A stretch of 40,510 bases of DNA from Brevibacterium picturae (lineage in GTDB: Bacteria; Actinomycetota; Actinomycetes; Actinomycetales; Brevibacteriaceae). The translations under genes and the position numbers were made by a program. The stretch covers positions 1 to 40,510 of the forward strand of contig NZ_JAKDJU010000007.1 of NCBI RefSeq assembly GCF_030453725.1, in the 5' to 3' direction. Below the pieces are notes generated by a model. It ran no database searches. It was not told where the DNA came from and saw only the letters and a list, made by a program, of their open reading frames with translations. Numbering within the stretch: the stretch's first letter is position 1; each line of letters starts with the position of its first letter. Shown here in pieces: positions 16,049 through 23,595 of the stretch.

Positions 16049-16591
16049 TTACTTGGTCTCTTCGGCGCTCTCGTCAGCTGAGTCTGCAGCGACCTCGTCG
16101 GCAGCGGCGTCGTCGGCTGCAACCTCGGTGGTCTCGGCAGGAGCCTCGTCGACGACCTCTGCGCTCTCGCTCTTCGTTGCTGCGGTCTCGGTGGCCTGCT
16201 CGGCTTCCTTCACAGTTGCCTGCTTAGGCGAGTAGGGCTCGAGGACCAGTTCGATGACGGCCATCGGCGCGTTGTCACCGGCACGAGGACCGATCTTGGT
16301 GATACGGGTGTATCCACCGGGACGCTCGGCCATGGTTTCGGCGATCGAGGTGAACAGCTCGTGCACGATCGACTTGTCGCCGATCTTGCCGAGCACGCGA
16401 CGACGGGCGGCGAGGTCGCCCTTCTTCGCTGCGGTGATCATGCGCTCCGCCACCGGACGCAGGCGCTTGGCCTTCGTCACGGTCGTGGTGATCTTCTTGT
16501 GCTCGAACAGGGCGGCAGCCATGTTGTTGAGCATCATGCGCTCGTGTGTTGGGGAGCCTCCTAGACGAGGACCCTTGGTTGGGGTTGGCAT
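16049..16591 (-). CDS. rplQ: 50S ribosomal protein L17 with acidic C-terminal extension
   Basis: The first 120 or so residues are L17 (MPTPTKGPRLGGSPTHERMMLNNMAAALF and later RITKIGPRAGDNAPMAVIELV), which binds 23S rRNA near the tunnel exit. The protein is 180 residues against about 120-127 in E. coli; the excess from about 122 on is an Ala/Glu/Asp-rich tail, probably disordered. Extended L17 tails occur in actinobacteria. The ATG has AGGAG 9 nt upstream. It is the last gene of the alpha operon, 23 bp after rpoA. Confidence 0.97.
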   Translation of the reverse strand: MPTPTKGPRLGGSPTHERMMLNNMAAALFEHKKITTTVTKAKRLRPVAERMITAAKKGDLAARRRVLGKIGDKSIVHELFTSIAETMAERPGGYTRITKIGPRAGDNAPMAVIELVLEPYSPKQATVKEAEQATETAATKSESAEVVDEAPAETTEVAADDAAADEVAADSADESAEETK

Positions 16592-16614
16592 AGTGTCTTA
16601 CTCCTAGGTCTTAA

Positions 16615-17613
16615 TCAGTACTGTTCGTCTTCGACGTAGGACTGGTCCTCATCAACGAGACCGGGCTCGAACCCGGCGGGACTGTCCTTGAGGCTCAGGC
16701 CGAGCTCGTTGAGCTTGGCCTTCACTTCGTCGATCGACTTCGAACCAAAGTTGCGGATATCCATGAGATCGGCTTCGCTGCGAGCAACGAGTTCGCCGAC
16801 CGTGTGGATGCCTTCGCGCTTGAGGCAGTTGTAGGAGCGCACGGTCAGATCGAGATCTTCGATGGCCAATGCCAGATCGGCAGCCAGAGCTGCGTCAACC
16901 GGCGAAGGACCGATCTCGATGCCTTCGGCTTCGACGTTGAGTTCCCGAGCCAGGCCGAAGAGCTCGACCAGTGTCTTGCCCGCAGACGCGATCGCATCGC
17001 GCGGGGTCATCGACGGCTTGGTCTCAATGTCGAGGACTAGGCGATCGAAGTCGGTGCGCTGCTCGACACGAGTGGCTTCGACCTTGTAGGTGACCTTGAG
17101 AACCGGCGAGTAGATCGAGTCAACGGGGACCCGACCGATCTCTGCATCCGCATTCTTGTTCTGAGCGCTCGAAACGTAACCGCGACCACGTTCGATGGTC
17201 AGCTCCATATCCAGACGACCTTCACCATTCAACGTGGCGATATGCAGATCCGGGTTATGGATCTCGACTCCGGCAGGAGCCGAGACATCGGCGGCAGTCA
17301 CGGTGCCTGGGCCCTGCTTGCGCAGGTAGGCAACGACCGGTTCATCGAATTCCGAGGACACGACCAGGGACTTCAGGTTGAGGATGAACTCGGTGACATC
17401 CTCCTTGACTCCCGGAACGGTGCTGAACTCGTGGAGCACTCCGTCAATCCGGATGGATGTGACGGCGGCACCTGGAATAGACGACAGCAGGGTACGACGA
17501 AGCGAGTTGCCGAGGGTGTAGCCGAATCCTGGCTCGAGTGGTTCGATGGCGAACCGTGAGCGATTCTCGGAGACGACTTCTTCCGTGAGCGTTGGGCGCT
17601 GTGCAATGAGCAC
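16615..17613 (-). CDS. rpoA: DNA-directed RNA polymerase subunit alpha
   Basis: A 332-residue alpha subunit. The N-terminal assembly domain (about 1-230) includes RFAIEPLEPGFGYTLGNSLRRTLLSS. The C-terminal domain (about 250-315) includes DLTVRSYNCLKREGIHTVGEL with the conserved Arg of the UP-element/activator surface, and DLMDIRNFGSKSIDEVKAKL. The tail is acidic. The start codon is GTG with AAGGAAG just upstream. The gene is preceded by a 152-bp leader with several inverted repeats. rpsD, which lies between rpsK and rpoA in many bacteria, is absent here. Confidence 0.98.
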   Translation of the reverse strand: MLIAQRPTLTEEVVSENRSRFAIEPLEPGFGYTLGNSLRRTLLSSIPGAAVTSIRIDGVLHEFSTVPGVKEDVTEFILNLKSLVVSSEFDEPVVAYLRKQGPGTVTAADVSAPAGVEIHNPDLHIATLNGEGRLDMELTIERGRGYVSSAQNKNADAEIGRVPVDSIYSPVLKVTYKVEATRVEQRTDFDRLVLDIETKPSMTPRDAIASAGKTLVELFGLARELNVEAEGIEIGPSPVDAALAADLALAIEDLDLTVRSYNCLKREGIHTVGELVARSEADLMDIRNFGSKSIDEVKAKLNELGLSLKDSPAGFEPGLVDEDQSYVEDEQY

Positions 17614-17628
17614 GTGGGCTTCCTTTCA

Positions 17629-17714
17629 GCGAACATCCGCTATATGACGTTCGCACTGCACGTCATGGCATTCAAGCCATGAAGAACGGTTCGGGTTATC
17701 TGGGAATCCGTTCT
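17629..17714 (-). promoter_or_regulatory. Structured rpoA leader
   Basis: Three inverted repeats occupy the rpsK-rpoA gap: GCGAAC/GTTCGC (17629-17654), TCATGGC/GCCATGA (17663-17669 with 17676-17682) and AGAACGG/CCGTTCT (17683-17689 with 17708-17714). The last two could form consecutive stem-loops in the mRNA. The third begins within about 95 nt of the start codon. Whether they attenuate, protect or process the transcript is unknown. Confidence 0.45.
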
Positions 17715-17765
17715 GCGACAGATGCCAGGGCTTGCCCCGCCATCGGTCGCAGATACACGGAAGGA

Positions 17766-18170
17766 TCAGCCGCGGCGGCGCTTGGTGGGACGGCAGCCGT
17801 TGAACGGAACCGGCGTGACATCCTGAATGGTGCCCAGTTCCAGACCGGCGGCCTGCAGCGAACGGATCGCGGTTTCGCGTCCCGAACCTGGTCCCTTGAC
17901 GAAGACGTCGACCTTCTTCAGACCGTGCTCCTGTGCGCGACGGGCAGCGGATTCCGCGGCCATTTGCGCGGCATAAGGGGTCGACTTGCGCGATCCCTTG
18001 AAGCCGACCTCACCTGAGGAGGCCCAGGAGATGACAGCACCGGTCGGATCGGTGATCGACACGATGGTGTTGTTGAAGGTTGATTTGATGTGTGCCTGAC
18101 CGGCAACAATATTCTTCTTGAGCTTGCGGCGAGGCTTGCGCACTGTAGCGGCGCGTGACTTGGGAGGCAT
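17766..18170 (-). CDS. rpsK: 30S ribosomal protein S11
   Basis: A 134-residue S11 of the 30S platform, contacting 16S rRNA near the E-site mRNA. NIVAGQAHIKSTFNNTIVSITD and GRETAIRSLQAAGLELGTIQDVTPVPFNGCRPTKRRRG are diagnostic. The Lys/Arg-rich N-terminus is the normal actinobacterial form. AGGAG precedes the ATG by about 9 nt. It follows rpsM by 51 bp. Confidence 0.98.
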   Translation of the reverse strand: MPPKSRAATVRKPRRKLKKNIVAGQAHIKSTFNNTIVSITDPTGAVISWASSGEVGFKGSRKSTPYAAQMAAESAARRAQEHGLKKVDVFVKGPGSGRETAIRSLQAAGLELGTIQDVTPVPFNGCRPTKRRRG

Positions 18171-18221
18171 GTGTTTTACTCCTGATCGAGGTGGCTGATG
18201 CTGGTCAACCGGGTGAGCATA

Positions 18222-18590
18222 TTACTTCTTCTTACCGGCCACGGTGCGCTTCGGTCCCTTGCGGGTACGCGCATTCGTCTTGGTCCGCTGCCCGCGAACC
18301 GGCAGACCGCGGCGGTGACGCAGGCCCTCGTAGCTTCCGATCTCCACCTTGCGGCGAATATCGGCAGCAACCTCACGACGGAGGTCACCCTCAACCTGGA
18401 ATGTGCCCTCGATAAAGTCACGCAACTGGACGAGCTCGGCATCGCTCAAGTCCTTCACACGGGTATCGGGGCTGATTCCCGTTTCCGTCAGGGTCTGGCG
18501 CGCACGGGTGCGGCCCACACCATAAATGTAAGTCAAGGCGACCTCCACGCGCTTTTCACGCGGGATGTCGACTCCGGCAAGTCGTGCCAT
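18222..18590 (-). CDS. rpsM: 30S ribosomal protein S13
   Basis: A 122-residue S13 of the 30S head, which contacts the P-site tRNA and bridges to L5. MARLAGVDIPREKRVEVALTYI opens the protein. RRGLPVRGQRTKTNARTRKGPKRTVAGKKK forms the usual basic tail. The frame is open further upstream, but the ATG at 18590 has AGGAG 9 nt away and gives the normal N-terminus. A 188-nt untranslated gap separates it from rpmJ. Confidence 0.98.
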   Translation of the reverse strand: MARLAGVDIPREKRVEVALTYIYGVGRTRARQTLTETGISPDTRVKDLSDAELVQLRDFIEGTFQVEGDLRREVAADIRRKVEIGSYEGLRHRRGLPVRGQRTKTNARTRKGPKRTVAGKKK

Positions 18591-18778
18591 AGGTACTGTC
18601 TCCTGTTGTCGTTCCGGAGGTGCTGATGCAGACCTGTCCTTGGTCTCCCAAGGTCCTCGGCCCCCGACCGAAGGTATCGTCCTGACAATGCCCACGAGGC
18701 AATGCAGATGGCGAGGTCTGCGCGGGTGTGGTGCTGCTGAAGCCCCTTACGGGTGCCTCTGTCTGCTCGAAGAGCTGC
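18591..18778 (-). other. Structured untranslated gap between rpmJ and rpsM
   Basis: No gene is seen in this 188-nt gap. GCAGACCT (18628-18635) and AGGTCTGC (18714-18721) are perfect complements enclosing 78 nt. CCTTGG-TCTC-CCAAGG (18638-18653) is a hairpin inside them. The arrangement could fold as a closed multi-branched RNA in the transcript just before S13. Confidence 0.4.
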
Positions 18779-18892
18779 TCAACCCTGGCGCTGTTTGTGA
18801 CGCGGGTTGGAGCAGATGACGATGACCCGACCGTGACGGCGGGTAATCTGGCAATTCTCACAGATCTTCTTGACGCTTGGCTTAACCTTCAT
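18779..18892 (-). CDS. rpmJ: 50S ribosomal protein L36
   Basis: The 37-residue protein reads MKVKPSVKKICENCQ at the start and ends HKQRQG. Cys11, Cys14, Cys27 and His32 make the zinc ribbon, so this is the zinc-binding (C+) type of L36. It binds 23S rRNA in the large subunit. It lies between infA and rpsM, the usual place. No strong Shine-Dalgarno is visible (GGAAG occurs upstream among A/G-rich bases). The length is exactly the family's. Confidence 0.97.
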   Translation of the reverse strand: MKVKPSVKKICENCQITRRHGRVIVICSNPRHKQRQG

Positions 18893-18914
18893 CGTTATTC
18901 CTTCTTCCGACCCT

Positions 18915-18932
18915 CACCCCTGCGCAGGGGTG
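18915..18932 (-). promoter_or_regulatory. Perfect 18-bp palindrome between infA and rpmJ
   Basis: CACCCCTGCGCAGGGGTG is a perfect palindrome lying 22 bp downstream of the infA stop and 22 bp before the rpmJ start. As RNA it would form a GC-rich hairpin with a tight loop. A terminator is unlikely as no T run follows. A stability or processing element is possible. Confidence 0.5.
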
Positions 18933-18953
18933 GGTACGAATGATCGAAGATCC

Positions 18954-19175
18954 TTACTTGTAGCGGTAAACGATTCGTCCACGCGAGAGATCGTATGGAG
19001 ACAGCTCCACGATGACCCGGTCCTCGGGCAGAATTCGAATGTAGTGCTGTCGCATCTTTCCTGAGATGTGAGCGAGCACCTTGTGCCCATTGCTCAGCTC
19101 AACCTTGAACGATGCGTTCGGGAGAGCTTCGACAACGCTGCCTTCGATCTCAATGACCCCTTCTTTTTTGGCCAT
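18954..19175 (-). CDS. infA: Translation initiation factor IF-1
   Basis: A 73-residue OB-fold protein, MAKKEGVIEIEGSVVEALPN to RGRIVYRYK, of the normal bacterial length. It binds the 30S A site during initiation. The frame is open upstream to 19346, but the ATG at 19175 gives the canonical protein. GAGG is about 12 nt upstream, a poor spacing. infA heads the infA-rpmJ-rpsM-rpsK-rpoA-rplQ cluster, which here is separated from map by an inserted block, so it must have its own promoter or read through from the MFS gene. Confidence 0.98.
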   Translation of the reverse strand: MAKKEGVIEIEGSVVEALPNASFKVELSNGHKVLAHISGKMRQHYIRILPEDRVIVELSPYDLSRGRIVYRYK

Positions 19176-19450
19176 ATCGTTCGCTAACCTCGTATTCCCG
19201 CGAAAACTTCGCGTTCGACGTAATCGTGTATCGTCGATTGACCCCGACGACCCCATGGACTGTGGTTCTCCCCACCATAAGTAAAGCTGCGGATGGCATA
19301 TGCCGCCCACAACTGAAAAAGGGTGAGTTGAGTGAGAACAGACCAATCAACAACCCTACACTATGGTGAAAGATTCTTCCACACGGTGCTGGATTACCGG
19401 GGTGAACTCCCTTACAATCGGTTTCCGCAAGCGCCGAGGTGCCTCGCCGG
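19176..19450 (-). promoter_or_regulatory. infA upstream region
   Basis: This 275-nt gap lies between the MFS gene and infA, both on the minus strand. It should hold the promoter of the alpha cluster. GGCATATGCC (19295-19304) is a perfect palindrome. TAGTGT occurs on the minus strand near 19362 as a possible -10 box, but no convincing -35 partner is seen. No clear terminator for the MFS gene is visible. Confidence 0.3.
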
Positions 19451-20674
19451 TCACTCCGTATGGCGAGTTCCGTACCGAGCCCGCATGCTGAAGACGACTG
19501 CGACCGCGAGCACGATGAAGCCCATCAGCGTGATCGCCGCGAACCCGCCGACGGCCAGCAGGGGCCCGGACATCGCCGCCAGTGCCGCGGCCCCGAAATT
19601 CATTCCCGCGTCGGAGACCCCCTGCACCGACATACGGTGCCCAGGATCGATTTCCTTGGTCAGGAGTGTGGAACCGGCGATGAGGCATGCGCTCCACCCC
19701 AGCCCCAAGACGAACAGTGCCACCGACAGACGGAGAAACGACGACTCACCGAGTGCATCGACGAGTCCGAGGACCAACGACACGGCGAACAGTCCGTGCC
19801 CGAAGAGAATCACCCGACCCGCGGAGTATCTGTCGGTGAGATAGCCGAAGACCGGGGACAACCCGTACATGCCGAGGATGTGTCCTCCGATCGTGATGCC
19901 GATCAGTTCGAGGCCGAGCCCATGATGGTCCATGTGCAGGGGCGTCATCACCATGGTGGCGACCATGATCATGTGTCCGGTGACCACGGAGAGAAGGCCC
20001 ATGAGGGCGGCCGGGGACCGACGGATGGCCTGCCAGGTGCCGCCTCGGCGAGGGGATTCACTGCTCGCATCTCGCGTGGCGGGTGTGGTCCGGCGCAGGA
20101 ACAGCACGCTGAGCAGAGCAAGCGCGAAGCCCGCGACCGCGATGACGAACGGCCCGGACAGCGGGTCGAGGCTCAGGGACTCGCCGAGGCCGGCACCGGG
20201 CCCGGACAGGTTGGGTCCGATGACAGAGCCGACCGTCGTCGCCCAGACGACCACGGACATCGCGGAGCCTTTGAGATGGTCAGGGGCGGCATCCGTGGCG
20301 GCATAGCGGCCCTGCAGTCCCGCGGCCGTCGCGGCTCCGAAGCAGCCCATGCCGATGAAGAATGCGACGTCGATCTCGACCAGTATCGCCAACACGATGA
20401 GAATGGCACCGCAGAGCGCGATCGCGTAGGCGCTGGCCAATGCCAGTCGACGGCTTCTGTGTTCAGCCAGCTTCGCCAGCGGCACGGCAAGAAGCCCGGC
20501 ACCGAGGATGGACGCCGTCTGGGCGAATCCGGCGAGCTCCGTGCGTCCGGTCAGGCGCTCGGCGAGGATTCCGCCAACGGCGAATCCGGTGGCGATGCCG
20601 ATGCCGGAGAACAGCTGCGCCAGACTCAGTGCCCATTGATTCCGCCGGAACACCGAACGCTGTGGTGCGGGCAT
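19451..20674 (-). CDS. Major facilitator superfamily transporter
   Basis: A 407-residue membrane protein with about 12 helices in two halves of six, separated by a hydrophilic loop (RRTTPATRDASSESPRRGG). YLTDRYSAGRV resembles the MFS loop 8-9 motif, and the first-half counterpart is PLAKLAEHRSRRLAL. It is probably a drug or small-metabolite exporter; no substrate is readable. I chose the ATG at 20674 (MPAPQRSVFRRNQWALSLAQ) because the residues before it do not look membrane-like; GGTGG lies about 9 nt upstream. It is divergent from the patB-like gene and is part of the block separating map from infA. Confidence 0.82.
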   Translation of the reverse strand: MPAPQRSVFRRNQWALSLAQLFSGIGIATGFAVGGILAERLTGRTELAGFAQTASILGAGLLAVPLAKLAEHRSRRLALASAYAIALCGAILIVLAILVEIDVAFFIGMGCFGAATAAGLQGRYAATDAAPDHLKGSAMSVVVWATTVGSVIGPNLSGPGAGLGESLSLDPLSGPFVIAVAGFALALLSVLFLRRTTPATRDASSESPRRGGTWQAIRRSPAALMGLLSVVTGHMIMVATMVMTPLHMDHHGLGLELIGITIGGHILGMYGLSPVFGYLTDRYSAGRVILFGHGLFAVSLVLGLVDALGESSFLRLSVALFVLGLGWSACLIAGSTLLTKEIDPGHRMSVQGVSDAGMNFGAAALAAMSGPLLAVGGFAAITLMGFIVLAVAVVFSMRARYGTRHTE

Positions 20675-20853
20675 CGCAGCTTCCACCTCTCCGTGGTTCG
20701 CATGACTGGGCGCTGATTCTCCGCTCCGGATCCACCTTAATGCTTCGCCCTGCCGAATGGGCGCCGGGAAGCGGTCGGATCTGCCCACCATCGACGCCCG
20801 TCAGTCCGTGACCGTGCATGTCGGCTCCTCCCTCTCCGCCCGTCCCGTCCTGC

Positions 20854-20859
20854 TAGCGT
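20854..20859 (+). promoter_or_regulatory. Possible -10 box of the patB-like gene
   Basis: TAGCGT fits TANNNT and lies about 42 nt before the GTG start. No matching -35 box is evident. Confidence 0.3.
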
Positions 20860-20900
20860 GAATGCAGACAGTCACGCAACGGCCATCGAAGGAGCATCAC

Positions 20901-22046
20901 GTGCAGGACCTGGATTCGATCACAGAAGATTCACTCATCGCCAAGGGCGGCCGGAAGTGGTCGAGTTTCCCCGGCAGCCTCGGCGCGTTCATCGCGGAGA
21001 TGGACTTCGGTGTCGCACCTGCCGTACGTCAGGCGCTGCGCGAGGTCGATGAGCGCGACCTCTTCGGCTATGCACCGCAGTCGATCATCTCCGACCTCAA
21101 GTCGGCCACCTCGGCGTTCTGTGCCGAGCGCTACGGTTGGCAGTTCCCGACAGATCACGTCGAGCTCGCCAGCGATGTCATCGCGAGCTTTCTGGGCATT
21201 CTCACGCACCTGACCTCGGCAGACACCCCGATCGTCCTTCCGACTCCTGCCTACATGCCCTTCTTCGACGTCGCCAGGGTCACCGGACGCGAGCTCATCG
21301 AGGTACCGATGCTCCGCTCGGAGACCGATTGGTCGATGGACCTCGAGGCCATCGATGCCGCGCTCACACCAGGGGCCACCCTGGTCCTGTGCAATCCCCA
21401 TAATCCGATTGGGAAGGTGTACTCCGAGGCGGAGCTCCTGGCCCTCGCCGAGGTGGTCGAACGCAATGGTGCGCGCGTGTTCTCCGACGAGATCCATGCG
21501 CCCCTCGTCTTTGCGCCGGCCCGTCACGTTCCGTATGCGAGCCTGAATCGGACCACCGCGTCTCATACCGCGACGGCGACCGCCGCATCCAAAGCGTTCA
21601 ACATCCCCGGTCTCAAGTGCGCACAGCTCATTCTCAGCAGTGCCGATGACCGTGCGATCTGGGCCGAGAAGGGAAGCTTCGTCTCGGGCGCCGCGTCGAA
21701 CCCGGGCATTCTCGCCACCACTGCGGCGTACACCCAGTCCGGTGACTGGCTGGACGAGATCACGGCCTACCTCAAAGGCAATCGCGAGCTCTTGACCGAT
21801 CTCGTCTCCACTCACCTGCCCAATGCCACGTACCTCCCGCCCGAGGGCACCTACCTGGCCTGGCTGGACCTGCGCGGATATGGTCTCGAGGCCGGACTGT
21901 CCGAGCATTTCAATGAACGCGCCCACGTCGCGATCACCGAAGGTCGACTCTGCGGCGAGGTCGGCGCGGGCCACATCCGCCTCAACTTCGCTCTCCCCCG
22001 GCCCCTGCTGGCAGAAGCGATCGAGCGCATCGCCTCTGCGCTGTGA
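20901..22046 (+). CDS. PatB/MalY-type PLP-dependent C-S beta-lyase/aminotransferase
   Basis: A 381-residue fold-type I PLP enzyme. The PLP lysine sits in TATAASKAFNIPGLKCAQ. VLCNPHNPIGKVYS, VFSDEIHAPLVF and GHIRLNFALPRP are typical of the MalY/PatB group. These enzymes cleave cystathionine or cysteine conjugates to a thiol, pyruvate and ammonia. GTG at 20901 has AAGGAG 6 nt upstream; an ATG at 20862 lacks one. The gene is divergent from the MFS transporter, and the pair could handle an amino-acid or thiol compound together. It converges on a broken regulator gene. Confidence 0.87.
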   Translation: MQDLDSITEDSLIAKGGRKWSSFPGSLGAFIAEMDFGVAPAVRQALREVDERDLFGYAPQSIISDLKSATSAFCAERYGWQFPTDHVELASDVIASFLGILTHLTSADTPIVLPTPAYMPFFDVARVTGRELIEVPMLRSETDWSMDLEAIDAALTPGATLVLCNPHNPIGKVYSEAELLALAEVVERNGARVFSDEIHAPLVFAPARHVPYASLNRTTASHTATATAASKAFNIPGLKCAQLILSSADDRAIWAEKGSFVSGAASNPGILATTAAYTQSGDWLDEITAYLKGNRELLTDLVSTHLPNATYLPPEGTYLAWLDLRGYGLEAGLSEHFNERAHVAITEGRLCGEVGAGHIRLNFALPRPLLAEAIERIASAL

Positions 22047-22694
22047 ACCGACGTCGCGGCCGCCTCGGTCGCTGGGCAGCCATTCGATGAGATCGAACGT
22101 CGAACTGGAACCGGCGCGCTCAAGAAGCTGCTGATCGAAGGCACGGGACGTCATTCGCTTGGCTGCCTCGGTGTTCTCGGGCCGAATCGTCGCGAATTCG
22201 CACCAGCCCGGTTCGACGGCGGGCAGCTACGCTGCCAGATCATGTGAGAGATCGGCGAAGGAGAGCAGGAGCCCTGGGCACAGCTGCCGGTATCCGAGCA
22301 TCCTGGCCACGTACTGGAATCGGTCGCGCAGCGTCCGCGCGGTCTCTGGAATCGAGTACAGGGCGGAATGGAACCTGTCCTCGAACGTCGGAGCCTCGCG
22401 GTCACCCGCGATGTCCATGAACCCGGACGGAATGCGCTCACTCAGTCGATAGATCGAGACTCGTCCGAGCTTCTCGCTGGTCAGGAGGTTCCTGTGGACC
22501 ATTCGCACCAGCTGATTGTGCACGCTCGAGGAAGAGTAGCCGTGTTCGTCGAGGACCCCGACGATGACGGGACCGGGAAGGCCCTGCGCTCGGAGACAGC
22601 CGAATGCAGAGATGACGTCAAGGCAGAGACGGGTCAGGCGATACCGATCGCCCACATCTGCCGCACGTTTCGTGTGATCGTGGACACCCGTCAT
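22047..22694 (-). pseudogene. PaaX-like transcriptional regulator, broken by an in-frame TAG and truncated
   Basis: The intact part (155 residues from the ATG at 22694, GAGGA 7 nt upstream) has a winged-helix region (VIVGVLDEHGYSSSSVHNQL, LGRVSIYRLSERI). The PaaX-like ALYSIPETARTLRDRFQYVA and YRQLCPGLLLSF follow. Translation meets TAG at 22227-22229. The same frame continues in protein-like style (LPAVEPGWCEFATIRPENTE, then MTSRAFDQQLLERAG) to about 22068, where it runs into the antisense of the patB-like gene. TAG differs from CAG (Gln) by one base. PaaX proteins are about 250-300 residues, so the C-terminus is also missing. It could still be expressed as a short protein. Assignment to PaaX is moderate. 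Confidence 0.6.
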
Positions 22695-22758
22695 GAGCAG
22701 ATCCTCACGTGAAAATACAAGGATGACGACGCCTCAGCCTTGAGTCGCCGTACCTGTC

Positions 22759-23595
22759 TCAGGAGCCGGTCGGAGGAACCGGTGTGATTCCGAACGGGGC
22801 CAGTCCGGCCACTCCCCCATCCTCTGCGGTGAGTACCCAGACTCCCCCATCATGCTTGGCGACACTGTGTTCCCAATGGCTTGCACGAGAGCCATCGTCT
22901 GTCACGACAGTCCAGTCGTCGGCCAGGGTGATGGTCTCGCTGCTGCCTGCAGTGAGCATCGGCTCGATCGCGAGGCACATCCCCGATCTGATCTTCGGTC
23001 CGTTCGACCGGCTCCGGTAGTTCAGGACCTCCGGGGGCATATGCATTGACGTGCCGATGCCATGGCCGGTGAACTCCTCTACGAGGCCCAGCTCAGGGGC
23101 GTCGCGTGAGACATGATCATCAATCGCATCACCGATGTCGCTGACCTTGTTTCCGGTTGCGAAGGCGGCAATGCCGACCCACATCGCCTTCTCCGTCGCC
23201 TGCGACAGTGCGACGTCCGCCTTCGACCCAGCGGCGTCGCCGCCGACGATCATGGTGAATGCCGAATCTCCGTGGAATCCATCGACGATGGCTCCGCCGT
23301 CGATCGACACGAGGTCCCCGGATTCGAGCACCCTGTCTCCAGGTATGCCGTGCACGATCTCCTCATTCACGGAGATGCACACGACGGCGGGGAAACCCTG
23401 GTAGCCCTTGAAATTGGACCGGGCCCCGGCCTCGATGATGACAGCTTCGGCCGCGGCATCCACCTCGGCGGTGGTGGCACCGGGGACTGCGGCTTCACGG
23501 GCCGCCTTCAGCACCTGCCCGGTCAGCAGTCCGGCTTGGCGCATCGCGGCCAGCTGCTGAGGAGACTTCAGCTCGATCCGGGGACCGAAGATCAT
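22759..23595 (-). CDS. map: Type I methionine aminopeptidase
   Basis: A 278-residue metalloprotease that removes the initiator Met. The five metal ligands are visible: two Asp in SIDGGAIVDGFHGDSAF, His in TGHGIGTSMH, Glu in AIEPMLT and Glu in HWEHSVAKHD. Length is that of the simple type Ia enzyme plus a short tail. The start overlaps the adk stop (ATGA). It closes the spc operon (secY-adk-map). infA normally follows, but here the MFS/patB block lies between. Confidence 0.96.
   Translation of the reverse strand: MIFGPRIELKSPQQLAAMRQAGLLTGQVLKAAREAAVPGATTAEVDAAAEAVIIEAGARSNFKGYQGFPAVVCISVNEEIVHGIPGDRVLESGDLVSIDGGAIVDGFHGDSAFTMIVGGDAAGSKADVALSQATEKAMWVGIAAFATGNKVSDIGDAIDDHVSRDAPELGLVEEFTGHGIGTSMHMPPEVLNYRSRSNGPKIRSGMCLAIEPMLTAGSSETITLADDWTVVTDDGSRASHWEHSVAKHDGGVWVLTAEDGGVAGLAPFGITPVPPTGS

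Noticed and set aside
15702..16122. Small open frames between putP and rplQ
   Set aside because: They cross the strong putP terminator hairpin or the CCCTCGC tract and show no coding character.
19439..20716. Plus-strand open frame of 425 codons opposite the MFS gene
   Set aside because: The translation is charged and repetitive, without family motifs. The minus strand encodes a clear 12-helix transporter.
20931..22154. Minus-strand open frame of 407 codons opposite the patB-like gene
   Set aside because: Most of it is antisense of the patB-like gene. Only its first 30 or so codons look real, and those belong to the broken PaaX-like gene.
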